From: Alphaproteobacteria bacterium
Lineage (GTDB): Bacteria > Pseudomonadota > Alphaproteobacteria > JAUXUR01
Assembly (NCBI GenBank): GCA_030696155.1
Contig: JAUYSY010000039.1
Location: 1-64,000 of the forward strand
Direction of reading: 5' to 3'
Length of the DNA: 64,000 bases
In this document: piece after piece, positions 35,409-44,155 of the stretch
Position numbering within the stretch: the stretch's first letter is position 1
Layout of the letters: every line of letters begins with the position of its first letter
Notes under the pieces: generated by a model
What the model was told of the DNA's origin: nothing
Databases searched by the model: none
The model's input: only the letters and a program-made list of their open reading frames with translations
Program-made: the position numbers and the translations under genes

Positions 35409-35479
35409 AAATAATAAAACTTGATCAACACTCTCTAACATGGAAGAATTATAAAAGAATAAATTTTAAAGGTCAAGGA

Positions 35480-36445
35480 ATGCGTCTATTTTTTCATCTA
35501 TTAACGTTATGTTACTTTCTTAATAATCCCTCTATGCTTTATGCAAATGGATCTTCAGATGATGATGAGTTGTTTTTTAGCCCCTATGATGGATCTGATA
35601 TTGAAAGTGATGATACTGTAAAAATTTATAGCAGTGATTCCGAGACGAGTAAAGAAACACCTAAAAACGATTCTTATTTACACCTTATTAACAATTTATT
35701 TCACATTGAAAGACTGGCTAGATCTGCAGATTTGCCACAAAAAAATGCTCAATCAAACTTTTTTCCTGATAATGAAAAAATTTATAATTTTTTAAAACAA
35801 ACCGCAACAATAAATGATATTCTTACTGATAAATCAAATCATGAAATACTCAACGAAAGCTTTCCCGATAATTCTCATGAAGTAGAAAATTACTACACAT
35901 TTCTTTTAAAATTTTTTAATGTATATCCTTATAGCATCCGATTTGAAATAAGCACTTTTAGACAAATCCTTAATTCAATATTCGATACTCTCCCAATAGA
36001 ATCACAAACTTATTTAATACAAAATACACAATTAGATTCATTAACTTTAGATAGGGTGGTCTTAAAACTTGAGGAAGCAAAAGAGATAAACATTACTAAA
36101 AATCAATTTATCAAAGAATTAGAAATTATTAATCAAATTTTAATTCAATCAAGTGTTTTTTTTCATGCTCTTTTAGAAAGTGAAACCCCTCTACAATTTA
36201 ATGAACGAGAAGCTTCTTCAGACGAAGATCAACTTCTTGCTAATGCAATAATACTTGGATTTGCTGAAGAAGACGGAGATGCTGACGACGAATCATTTTT
36301 AAGAAACCTTTCTTCAGATGACGAAGATACTTTGAAGGCTAGAGATATAATTCATAGGTTTACAAAAGAAAACAAGCATTCCAATGATGAAGAGTTGGAC
36401 GCTGCCACAATCAGATTTTTAGATGAACAAGATCAAGAATTTTAG
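35480..36445 (+). CDS. Exported acidic protein, unknown function
   Basis: Family not recognised. The 321-residue protein has a signal peptide (MRLFFHLLTLCYFLNNPSMLYA) and a mature part that starts with Asp/Ser-rich stretches (SSDDDELFFSPYDGSDIESD). A helical middle (about 60-240) follows. The C-terminal 80 residues contain two related acidic units, SSDEDQLLANAIILGFAEED and SSDDEDTLKARDIIHRFTKE, i.e. a repeated S-S-D-(D)-E-D-x-L-x-A-x-x-I-I-x-x-F pattern. The repeat suggests a short linear binding motif. Promoter and partners unknown. Confidence 0.7.
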   Translation: MRLFFHLLTLCYFLNNPSMLYANGSSDDDELFFSPYDGSDIESDDTVKIYSSDSETSKETPKNDSYLHLINNLFHIERLARSADLPQKNAQSNFFPDNEKIYNFLKQTATINDILTDKSNHEILNESFPDNSHEVENYYTFLLKFFNVYPYSIRFEISTFRQILNSIFDTLPIESQTYLIQNTQLDSLTLDRVVLKLEEAKEINITKNQFIKELEIINQILIQSSVFFHALLESETPLQFNEREASSDEDQLLANAIILGFAEEDGDADDESFLRNLSSDDEDTLKARDIIHRFTKENKHSNDEELDAATIRFLDEQDQEF

Positions 36446-36488
36446 GAATATATATCAACTTAAAACTAGTTTTATTTTCAAATGAGTC

Positions 36489-37022
36489 ATGAATAATCAT
36501 ATGAAATCACAATCGATTGAAATCAAACCTTTTACTAAACACCATATTCCTGAGATTGTTTCAGGTTTTGAAGCACATCTTTGGCCAAAACCCATTGAAA
36601 CATTTGAAACCTATTGGCGCGAACAAGAAAAGAGTGAACGTTTAATATGGCTCGCTTATTATGACAATTTATTTGCTGGATACATCACGATTAAATTTGA
36701 ATCTTACTACAAACCCTTTCATGATAAAAATATCCCAGAAATAATGGACCTTAATGTATTACCGCCGTTTAGAAATAATGGAATAGGATCAACTTTATTA
36801 GATCACGCAGAAAATGAAGCTTTTAAAAAAAGTAATATTATTGGCCTAGGTGTTGGTCTTTACAAAGATTATGGTTCTGCTCAAAAAATATATGTAAAAC
36901 GTGGATATGTTCCAGATGGTCTAGGTGTTACTTATAATTATCTTCCTGTAATGCCTGGAACCAATGTCTGTCTGGATGATGATCTGATTTTATGGTTCAT
37001 AAAAAGAAGGCCAATAGATTGA
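36489..37022 (+). CDS. GNAT family N-acetyltransferase
   Basis: Acetyl-CoA-dependent acetyltransferase of unknown substrate. The 177-residue protein contains the GNAT beta-alpha core IMDLNVLPPFRNNGIGSTLLDHAENEAFKKS (Q/R-x-x-G-x-G/A form, FRNNGIGS) and the C-terminal YKDYGSAQKIYVKRGYVPDGLG, a common GNAT end motif. An alternative start is ATG 36501 (MKSQSIEIKPF). It is only 8 bp from the convergent oppA stop. Substrate-specific residues are not recognised. Confidence 0.85.
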   Translation: MNNHMKSQSIEIKPFTKHHIPEIVSGFEAHLWPKPIETFETYWREQEKSERLIWLAYYDNLFAGYITIKFESYYKPFHDKNIPEIMDLNVLPPFRNNGIGSTLLDHAENEAFKKSNIIGLGVGLYKDYGSAQKIYVKRGYVPDGLGVTYNYLPVMPGTNVCLDDDLILWFIKRRPID

Positions 37023-37030
37023 TTCATAAC

Positions 37031-38653
37031 CTATCGTATGATTTCTAAATCTTTTGAATAAAAAATATCAAGAACATTGTTCGACGTCATTTCATACCCT
37101 TTAATATAAGGTTTAACCAAACGGGACCTAACCGCATGATATAATGGAATCAGCGCATGTTTGTCTAAAAGCATTTTTTCTGCATTACCCATCAAAATCG
37201 CCCTCTCATCCAAATTATTCGTCATTGATGCTTTTTTCATAAGATTATCGTAAGTTAGAGAGCTATAAGCTAAATCATTTAATCCTGTATTAGAAATAAG
37301 CGTTTCTAAAAAAGTATATGGATCATTATAATCGCCAATCCAACCAGCTCCACAGATTTCAAAGTTTTTTTTCTCGAAACGTTCTTGTAAAAATACTTTT
37401 GATTCCATATTGTGAAGAGTCACTTGAATCCCAGGTAAATATTGTTTCCACATATTAACGACTGCAACTGCGATTTTTTTATAATTTTCATTTGTTTCAA
37501 ATGAAAAAGTTATATTCAGAGGTCTTTTTTCTGAGTATCCGGCTTCCTTGTATAAGGCTTTAGCACGCTCAATACGATCATTCATAGGTGTATCTTTGAA
37601 TGCAACAGATTGTGGTCGCGCATTCGCCGTATTAGGTGGCACAAAGCCATATGCTGGTATTTCGCCTGCTGCAATTATTTTTGCAGAAAGTATCTCGCGA
37701 TCAATAACAAGAGAGAGCGCTTCACGTACTTTCTTGCTTTTACCTAAAGGTTCTTTAGCTAGATTAATACCATAATAAAAAGTTGTAAGATAAGGTTGTG
37801 TTTTTAAATCTTTACTTAACTTTGAATCTTCTTTCACTTGTTTGAAACGGTCAGATGACAAGGTAAAAGTTAAATCTAATTCATTTGCTCTATATTTTTT
37901 TAGGATAGTATTTGCATCTTCTATTGGATAATATTGTACTTTGTCAAGTTTGACATGTTCTCGATCCCAGTAATGTAGATTTTTTGAAAGTGTAATATAT
38001 TCATTAAAACGTCTATCAGAAAGAACGAAAGCGCCGTTTGAAATAAGATTACCTGGTTTAATAAAATCTGAGTCTCCAAATTTTTCATAAGAAGCTTTAT
38101 GAAAGGGAAAAAAGGATGGATGCAAAAGTGCGTTTAAAAAATAAGGCGTCGTGGCTTTAAGCTTAACCTCAAGAATATGATCATCAATCGCTTTCACACC
38201 TAATTGAGATAAATCTATGATCTTGCCTTTATTTATTTGTTCAGCGTTTAAGATAGGATAATGAATGAAGGCATAAGTAGAGGCGGTTTTTGGATCTAGT
38301 ACATGCTGCCAGGCAAAAACAAAATCATGTGCAGTGAGCTTATCGCCATTAGACCATTTAATGTCTTTACGTAAGTGAAAGCGATATAATTTCCCATCAT
38401 CTTCAATATCCCATTTTTCAGCATTTCCTGGGATAATTTTTCCATCCTGATTGCACAATATAAGGCCTTCATAAAGATCTCGCATAATAAAATAGGATAA
38501 AACATCACAAGATTTCGCTATGTGGAGGGAATCTGGTTCTGCATCTAAACTACGTTTTAAAATTTGAACATCTTTTTTATTAGCCTTAAGATCAGCATCA
38601 ACCAAGAAGACACTTAGTATAATAGTTATTAAAATTGTAAATAATTTCTTCAC
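37031..38653 (-). CDS. oppA: Periplasmic oligopeptide-binding protein, OppA family
   Basis: Substrate-binding protein of a peptide ABC importer. The 540-residue protein has a signal peptide (MKKLFTILITIILSVFLVDA), the SBP family 5 signature region (YLTTFYYGINLAKEPLGKSKKVREALSLVIDRE) and KWSNGDKLTAHDFVFAWQHVLDPKT, typical of OppA/MppA. No permease or ATPase genes are adjacent, so it is an orphan binding protein that would use a transporter elsewhere or, like MppA, carry murein tripeptide. Terminator-like sequence lies on the far (upstream) side. Confidence 0.9.
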   Translation of the reverse strand: MKKLFTILITIILSVFLVDADLKANKKDVQILKRSLDAEPDSLHIAKSCDVLSYFIMRDLYEGLILCNQDGKIIPGNAEKWDIEDDGKLYRFHLRKDIKWSNGDKLTAHDFVFAWQHVLDPKTASTYAFIHYPILNAEQINKGKIIDLSQLGVKAIDDHILEVKLKATTPYFLNALLHPSFFPFHKASYEKFGDSDFIKPGNLISNGAFVLSDRRFNEYITLSKNLHYWDREHVKLDKVQYYPIEDANTILKKYRANELDLTFTLSSDRFKQVKEDSKLSKDLKTQPYLTTFYYGINLAKEPLGKSKKVREALSLVIDREILSAKIIAAGEIPAYGFVPPNTANARPQSVAFKDTPMNDRIERAKALYKEAGYSEKRPLNITFSFETNENYKKIAVAVVNMWKQYLPGIQVTLHNMESKVFLQERFEKKNFEICGAGWIGDYNDPYTFLETLISNTGLNDLAYSSLTYDNLMKKASMTNNLDERAILMGNAEKMLLDKHALIPLYHAVRSRLVKPYIKGYEMTSNNVLDIFYSKDLEIIR

Positions 38654-38770
38654 AATTCCCTCTAATTTTTTTAACGTTTCTTTAACAAAATAAAGTTAAA
38701 TTACTATAATTATCTTCATATATTTCCTGGAAGTGATATAAAATTTTATGATGATCTAATTTTGTGGTTC

Positions 38771-38824
38771 AAAAAAAAAGAGGCCAAAGCCCCCTTTTTT
38801 ATATAATGCCTTCCAAAAGAAGGC
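38771..38824. terminator. Terminator region of the DUF2059-like gene
   Basis: On the minus strand a hairpin GCCTTC-ttttg-GAAGGC (38808-38824) is followed by a second weaker hairpin with AGGGGGC/GCCTCT and nine T residues ending near 38771. It starts 11 bp after the stop of the gene at 38836-39750. The A-run/T-run symmetry could also work for plus-strand transcripts. Confidence 0.6.
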
Positions 38825-38835
38825 AATTAGTTTAA

Positions 38836-39750
38836 TTATTCTGAACTTGATTCAGATTCTACAAAAGAAACTGGTACAGATGCTGAATTTTCAGGTATCT
38901 CCTCTCCCAATGGCATAGCTTGTGGAATAACCTGAGGCATGCCTTGTGGCATTTCCATAGGAACGCCTTGAGGCATACCAGTGCTTTGTTTTCCTTGAAG
39001 CATGCTCTCAATCCCTTTAGAAAGACCTTGAACATCTGTTGAAAGTTTACTTAAATTCAACGTATCAATGATAGCGGACACAGATTTGTAACGATTTTTA
39101 AGTTTTTCTTTAAATTCAGGTGAATCAAATTTAACTGTTAATTGAAGCGCTGTTAATTCTTCTTCAACAAGCTTCGTCAATTCTTGTCCTTTTTTTATCC
39201 ATTCTTTTGGATTTTGTTGTAATGCAAATCCCATTCCAAGGCCAATAATCTCTTGAGTGTATTGCGCAAGAACAGCAGGATCTTTAAGTGCACTGAAAAG
39301 AGGTCCTAAAATCCAAGTGAGCATAAAATCATATTGCTTTTGCATAACAGGTTTTTGATAAATTTCAATAAGCTCTTTTAATTCAGCTTCTGTAAAATGC
39401 TTTGCAGCTTCTGCAATCATTGGTTTTTTAATAACATTCATCACAGGTTGAATAAATTGCATCAAATATTCATTAGCCTTTGCCAAAGTTTTATCAAAGG
39501 GTTTTGCAGGCATATCAAGCCCTTTAAACTCTTCCTCAAGGGGAGCTAGAAATTTACGAATGTCAGGAAATGTTAGTAATTTTGAAACTTCTAAAAATTT
39601 ATCAGCCAATTGAACCTTAGAACCTGTTGATTCAGCTATCTCTGTTTTAGCATTTGCAGGCGCATCTTTGCTGCCCATCGCATTGCTTTGATTTATTGAT
39701 GTAAAGGTTAAAAGTGAAAAACATATGATGGATGTTAACTTACGATTCAT
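38836..39750 (-). CDS. Exported DUF2059-like protein with Met/Pro/Gln-rich tail
   Basis: Function unknown. The 304-residue protein has a signal peptide (MNRKLTSIICFSLLTFTSINQSNA) and a helical body whose segment FTEAELKELIEIYQKPVMQKQYDFM resembles the DUF2059 core (helix, acidic, then a kinked repeat F-x-x-x-E-L-x-x-L-x-x-F/Y). The C-terminal 50 residues contain repeats of M-P-Q-G-(V/M)-P (GMPQGVPMEMPQGMPQ) and end Ser/Glu-rich. The tail is lineage-specific. A terminator lies downstream. The family call is moderate. Confidence 0.65.
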   Translation of the reverse strand: MNRKLTSIICFSLLTFTSINQSNAMGSKDAPANAKTEIAESTGSKVQLADKFLEVSKLLTFPDIRKFLAPLEEEFKGLDMPAKPFDKTLAKANEYLMQFIQPVMNVIKKPMIAEAAKHFTEAELKELIEIYQKPVMQKQYDFMLTWILGPLFSALKDPAVLAQYTQEIIGLGMGFALQQNPKEWIKKGQELTKLVEEELTALQLTVKFDSPEFKEKLKNRYKSVSAIIDTLNLSKLSTDVQGLSKGIESMLQGKQSTGMPQGVPMEMPQGMPQVIPQAMPLGEEIPENSASVPVSFVESESSSE

Positions 39751-39810
39751 TTGGCTCTCCTTAAGAAATATACGTCATGTTAAAAGATATAGTTTTTTTG
39801 TCAACGCTTA

Positions 39811-40710
39811 TTAAAAATCTTCACTTAAATTAAACTTCATCCATTCTGGTATAAAAGGATGAATTATTGTGCCTGAAGATTTTATTACACCTTTATTGTT
39901 GATAAGCTCTTTAAGATATTCCAATCTAAAAAGGCCTAACCCTATGTTAGAACTGACTGATTTTATTTCACCTGCACTATTTTCAAGAAGATGCACAACA
40001 TCACCTATAATGGGCGTTGTACCGATATAAGAAAAAGGTAAAAGTCTTTTACGCACCAATCCCCTATATTTAGTTCTTGCCGTTAGTTCTTGTCCTAAAT
40101 AGCACCCTTTTTCCCAATCAATAGCACCCATATCGTCAAAACCATTTTCAAGTAAAATAGCCTTTCCTGATTGTAGATCGCGTGCGCCATCAGGAATACC
40201 CAATTTCATACGATGTTCATCATAATCGTCGAGTGATTTTTCCATAAAGGAATTTTGTTTTAAAAACGCATCATTTTCTAAATAAGCACGCCCACCGAGC
40301 ATATTTAATCTAGGATCTTTAAAAATGATCCCTTCACTTATTTCTAAAATCGTTTGATTATCAGCAAAATTAAATAGATGTGACCAATTTTTACCCCATA
40401 TTGCATATATCTTATGAGATTCAATAGGTTGCAATATAACTTTTTGTCTTAATTTATAAAGGGTCAATTTTTTCTTGAAATCTTCAAAACTTTCTTTGAA
40501 AGAATCCATCCAAATGTCACCTTGAAACAATGTGATCAATAGATCTTCTAAAAATTTACCCTGAGGTGTCAGAAAAGCCGCATAAATTGGCTTCTGTTGG
40601 GTTAAAATGCGCGCGTCATTACTTATAAGACCCTGCAAAAATTCAATTGTATCGACACCTGAAATTTTCAGAATTTGTCGATAGTCCAATCGTGTATAAA
40701 ATAAGCCCAT
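39811..40710 (-). CDS. ygfZ: Folate-binding Fe-S cluster maintenance protein YgfZ
   Basis: GcvT-fold protein that supports Fe-S cluster assembly/repair using tetrahydrofolate. The 299-residue protein starts with the family pattern (ILKISGVDTIEFLQGLISNDARIL then AAFLTPQGKFLEDLLI) and has the diagnostic motif K-G-C-Y-x-G-Q-E (WEKGCYLGQELTARTKYRG). Length is normal. Upstream is the small DUF465 gene on the same strand, 27 bp away. Confidence 0.93.
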   Translation of the reverse strand: MGLFYTRLDYRQILKISGVDTIEFLQGLISNDARILTQQKPIYAAFLTPQGKFLEDLLITLFQGDIWMDSFKESFEDFKKKLTLYKLRQKVILQPIESHKIYAIWGKNWSHLFNFADNQTILEISEGIIFKDPRLNMLGGRAYLENDAFLKQNSFMEKSLDDYDEHRMKLGIPDGARDLQSGKAILLENGFDDMGAIDWEKGCYLGQELTARTKYRGLVRKRLLPFSYIGTTPIIGDVVHLLENSAGEIKSVSSNIGLGLFRLEYLKELINNKGVIKSSGTIIHPFIPEWMKFNLSEDF

Positions 40711-40737
40711 ATATCTGTAAACTTAATGTCCCGAAAA

Positions 40738-40983
40738 CTATGCAACGATGTTTGGATGAAGTTCGCTCTGAAAGTGATCTATTTGAACTTTAATATTCTT
40801 CTTGACTTGTTGTAAGCGTGCCAATTGCAATTGATTTGAAGGCGACGTTTTAATGAATTTCTGAATTTCTTCATCGATTTTTTTGTAAGAATTTTTTAAA
40901 ACTGACAGCTTGCGCATAAGATCCTCGCCATCATCTAGAGGCGAAAGCTCAAAAAAAGAAGTCGATTGAACAGATGTTAACAT
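40738..40983 (-). CDS. DUF465/YdcH-like small protein
   Basis: Small helical-hairpin protein of the YdcH/DUF465 type, function unknown. The 81 residues carry two predicted helices (LMRKLSVLKNSYKKIDEEIQKF and QLQLARLQQVKKNIKVQIDHFQSEL) separated by a short turn, with the family-like L-K-x-x-Y/H-x-x-I-D-x-E-I start and K-x-x-I/L-K-x-x-I end. No signal peptide. It is just upstream of ygfZ on the same strand. Assignment is by pattern only. Confidence 0.65.
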   Translation of the reverse strand: MLTSVQSTSFFELSPLDDGEDLMRKLSVLKNSYKKIDEEIQKFIKTSPSNQLQLARLQQVKKNIKVQIDHFQSELHPNIVA

Positions 40984-41160
40984 GATATTTTTACCCTTTT
41001 TTAACTAATTTGTGGTATCTTTGGTTACAGTGACTCTCTATCCTCATTTGACAATATTTAGAGTTAAAATGCAAGAAAAAAATAAAGACATAATGAAACA
41101 GCATTGTTTACACTAAAAAAAATTAAATTTTGTTAAAATTACAAGTAATATGGACAAAAA

Positions 41161-42624
41161 ATGGCTTATATTATTCCGATGATTCCTTTTGAAATGCTTG
41201 TTTTTGGAGGCGCAGGTGATCTGTCAATGCGTAAACTTATGCCGGCACTTTTCCATCTTCATTGTGATAATCGACTTCCAATTCATGGAAAAGTATATTG
41301 CTTAGGCCGCGAAAATTTATCAAAAGAAGATTTTATTCAATCTATTTTTGATATGCATCAACCCCTTTTTGCAGAACAAAAAGAAAAAGTTGATTCTTTT
41401 TTTGAACGTATTCATTACATTCAATTTGAAGCGCTGAATATTGAATCCTACAAAAAAATTAAAACAATATTATCAAGCGATACTGAACTGGCGCGCATTT
41501 TTTATTTAGCAACGCCTTCTTCACTTTTTGGTCCCATTTCGCAGAATATTTCACTTGCGGATTTAATGACTAAAAAATCACGCGTCGTTGTTGAAAAACC
41601 TTTGGGCCATGATTTAGCCTCGTTCCAAAAAATAAATAATCTTATTTGTGATGTTTTTCAAGAAAGTCAAATTTATCGTATTGATCATTATTTAGGCAAA
41701 GAAACAGTACAAAATTTAATGGCGTTACGTTTTACGAACACACTTTTTGAATCTATGTGGAATCGCTCCTACATCAGCCATGTTCAAATCACCGTTGCAG
41801 AAACAATTGGCATTGAAGGACGTCATCAATTTTATGACCAATCAGGCGCCTTACGTGACATGGTTCAAAATCATTTGTTGCAACTTTTATGCTTAGTCGC
41901 AATGGAGCCGCCATCAAATGCAGAGGCCAATACGATTCGTGACGAAAAGTTACGTGTTCTTAAAGCGTTAAGACCCATTAAAGATCAAGATGTTATTACG
42001 CATGTTGTTAGAGCGCAATACAAACAGGGCAACATACAAGATGTAAACGTAAAAGGATATTTGGAAGAGCAAAATATACCCCAAACAAGCACAACCGAAA
42101 CTTTTATTGCCCTTAAAACCTATATTGATAATTGGCGATGGGCTGGCATTCCTTTTTATCTACGTACAGGTAAACGTTTACATAATCGATATTCTGAAAT
42201 TGTCATTCAATTTAAAAAAGTGCCCCATCTTATTTATCCATCAAGTGTTGGTATTATTGAAGAAAATAGATTAGTGATACGGCTTCAACCAGATGAGGGC
42301 ATCAAATTTAAATTAATGTCTAAGACCCCTGGCCCTGGTATGAATCTGGTGCCCGTATACCTAAATTTAAATTTTGCCGAAACTTTTAATGAGCGTTATC
42401 CAGATGCCTATGAACGCCTTATCATGGATGTTGTGCGCGGCATTCCAACCCTATTTATGCGTAAAGATGAGGTTGAAGAAGCATGGAAATGGACAGAAAA
42501 TATTCTTAATGCATGGCAAGAATTATCACCGCCGCTAAAAACATATCCCGCAGGCACTTGGGGACCTACTTCATCTATTGCGCTTATTGAGCGAGATGGG
42601 TTTACCTGGCATGAGGACATATAA
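41161..42624 (+). CDS. zwf: Glucose-6-phosphate 1-dehydrogenase
   Basis: First enzyme of the oxidative pentose-phosphate (and Entner-Doudoroff) route: glucose-6-P + NAD(P)+ to 6-phosphogluconolactone. The 487-residue protein has the cofactor motif GGAGDLSMRKL (usually GASGDLA-x-RKL), the active-site stretch RIDHYLGKETVQNLMALRF and the EKPLGHDL motif. It shares one base (TAATG) with pgl, so the two steps are translationally coupled. Confidence 0.97.
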   Translation: MAYIIPMIPFEMLVFGGAGDLSMRKLMPALFHLHCDNRLPIHGKVYCLGRENLSKEDFIQSIFDMHQPLFAEQKEKVDSFFERIHYIQFEALNIESYKKIKTILSSDTELARIFYLATPSSLFGPISQNISLADLMTKKSRVVVEKPLGHDLASFQKINNLICDVFQESQIYRIDHYLGKETVQNLMALRFTNTLFESMWNRSYISHVQITVAETIGIEGRHQFYDQSGALRDMVQNHLLQLLCLVAMEPPSNAEANTIRDEKLRVLKALRPIKDQDVITHVVRAQYKQGNIQDVNVKGYLEEQNIPQTSTTETFIALKTYIDNWRWAGIPFYLRTGKRLHNRYSEIVIQFKKVPHLIYPSSVGIIEENRLVIRLQPDEGIKFKLMSKTPGPGMNLVPVYLNLNFAETFNERYPDAYERLIMDVVRGIPTLFMRKDEVEEAWKWTENILNAWQELSPPLKTYPAGTWGPTSSIALIERDGFTWHEDI

Positions 42625-43289
42625 TGCCTATTGTAAAACATTATTTTAATAATGAAGACAAACTTACCCAAAAAATTTATACGGATTTCAAAAAAGAACG
42701 TCAAAAAATAAATTCACTTAATCAAGTTGTAGCGCTTGCTGGAGGATCTACACCTGAAAAATTATATACATTATTAGGTCAAGAAGATTGGAATAATGTG
42801 TGTTTTACTTTAAGCGACGAAAGACTTCTTGCTCACAATCATATTGGACGAAATGAAACGTTGCTTTATCAAACGCTTTTTAAAAATACCCCTAATCCAG
42901 ATTTTTTTAGTTTAGCACCTCTTAATTTTAATCAACAAACACTAGAAAAATCATTGAATGAAGCATGGCTCAGCCAAAATAAAAAATTGCATCTTGTTTT
43001 GTTAGGCATGGGTGAAGACGGTCATATCGCTTCTCTTTTTCCACCTCAGGAATATGTTGAAAACGACCCAAAAATATTCATTGAAACGAAAGGGCCCATG
43101 CCTTTTCCCAATCGCATAGGCTTAAGTTTTAATGCATTATGTGAAACATCTATAATTTTTCTTTTTATAAAAGGCGCAAAAAAGAAAGAAATTTTAGAGA
43201 AAGCATTATTAAAAGAAGATACAAATTTACCCATTTCAATTCTTTTAGCACATAGTAAAAAATCAATTCATGTTTATTGGGCAGAATAA
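42624..43289 (+). CDS. pgl: 6-phosphogluconolactonase
   Basis: Hydrolyses 6-phosphogluconolactone, the product of Zwf. The 221-residue protein has the family motifs VVALAGGSTPEKLY, FTLSDERLLAHNHIGRNE, LLGMGEDGHIASLFP and a K/G-rich end (FLFIKGAKKKEILEKAL). It is coupled to zwf through a one-base overlap. Third-step gnd/edd genes are not in the window. Confidence 0.95.
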   Translation: MPIVKHYFNNEDKLTQKIYTDFKKERQKINSLNQVVALAGGSTPEKLYTLLGQEDWNNVCFTLSDERLLAHNHIGRNETLLYQTLFKNTPNPDFFSLAPLNFNQQTLEKSLNEAWLSQNKKLHLVLLGMGEDGHIASLFPPQEYVENDPKIFIETKGPMPFPNRIGLSFNALCETSIIFLFIKGAKKKEILEKALLKEDTNLPISILLAHSKKSIHVYWAE

Positions 43290-43357
43290 AATATACAGAA
43301 TAAAACACTATGAAAAAACTAAAATTTAGCATAATATGTCCTTGAATTTAAAGTCAC

Positions 43358-43433
43358 GGGTGCGTAGCTCAGTTGGGAGAGCAGCTGACTCTTAATCAGC
43401 GGGTCCTAGGTTCGATCCCTAGTGCGCCCACCA
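43358..43433 (+). tRNA. tRNA-Lys (anticodon CTT)
   Basis: A 76-nt cloverleaf. Acceptor GGGTGCG pairs with TGCGCCC including G-U pairs, D-arm GCTC...GAGC, anticodon stem GCTGA/TCAGC with loop CTCTTAA (anticodon CTT at 43391-43393), T-arm CTAGG-TTCGATC-CCTAG, discriminator A and encoded CCA (43431-43433). A T-run (43434-43439) follows directly. It lies 68 bp after pgl; a family-C repeat follows 17 bp downstream. Confidence 0.97.
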
Positions 43434-43450
43434 TTTTTTCATAAAACATT

Positions 43451-43572
43451 GCTCGGATTATTTCAAAGTGTGGGTAGGAAGATAAGTGGTGAGCAAACGG
43501 AGTGTATTCTTCATACATGAGTATAGTAAATCCCGAAATCTGACGCCCTCCACAATTTGAAAGAATTTGAGC
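43451..43572. repeat. Hairpin repeat family C, copy 2 (diverged)
   Basis: About 122 bp with imperfect inverted ends GCTCGGATTATTTCAAAGTG and the complement of CACAATTTGAAAGAATTTGAGC. The core ggagtgtattcttcatacatgag matches copy 1 at 18933-19077 (gtgtattcttcatacatgag) and forms the apex TGTAT-tcttc-ATACA. The ends have diverged from copy 1. It ends two bases before the rsmD ATG and begins 17 bp after the tRNA-Lys 3' end. Confidence 0.75.
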
Positions 43573-43574
43573 AT

Positions 43575-44132
43575 ATGAGAATTATAGCAGGCCAATTACG
43601 TGGACGTTCCCTCGTCTCACCACAAACTGAATCAATTCGACCCACAAGTGATCGTGTTAGACAAGCAGCTTTCAATATTATTGAACACAAATTAGATTTT
43701 TCTTTTGCTGACAAAATTATATTAGATATTTTTGGTGGCACGGGTGCTCTTGGATTTGAAGCTCTTTCGCGAGGCGCTCAATCTGTCACCTACTTTGATA
43801 CATTAAAAGAAGCACATCTGGTCGCACGTCAAAATGCTGAAAATCTTAAACTTATTGATAAAATAATTTTTAGACAAATGGATGCGCTCAATCCGCCAAT
43901 GGCCTCCCATCCTGTTGATTTTGTTTTTATGGATCCACCGTATAATATGCAACTTGCTGAAAAAGCACTTATGGCGTTTAAATCAAAAAATTGGTTTAAG
44001 AAAGAAACCTATTTTATGGTCGAGGAATTAAAAAATGTTAATCCCAACTGGCCTGATTTTTTAACTCAAATAGACGAACGTGTTTACGGTAAAACAAAAA
44101 TTATTTTTTTACAAATTAAAGAAGAAACTTAA
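43575..44132 (+). CDS. rsmD: 16S rRNA (guanine-966-N2)-methyltransferase RsmD
   Basis: Methylates G966 of 16S rRNA on the 30S subunit. The start at ATG 43575 gives MRIIAGQLRGRSLVSPQTE, the family N-terminus; an ATG at 43557 lies in the repeat and would add six residues. The 185-residue protein has SAM motif I (ILDIFGGTGALGFEALSRGA), the TSDRVRQAAFNII motif and the catalytic MDPPYN (N-P-P-Y type). A family-C repeat abuts its start and supplies the only SD-like bases (GAAAGAA). Convergent with xseA. Confidence 0.93.
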   Translation: MRIIAGQLRGRSLVSPQTESIRPTSDRVRQAAFNIIEHKLDFSFADKIILDIFGGTGALGFEALSRGAQSVTYFDTLKEAHLVARQNAENLKLIDKIIFRQMDALNPPMASHPVDFVFMDPPYNMQLAEKALMAFKSKNWFKKETYFMVEELKNVNPNWPDFLTQIDERVYGKTKIIFLQIKEET

Positions 44133-44155
44133 TTTTTCCAAAGATAACAACATGT

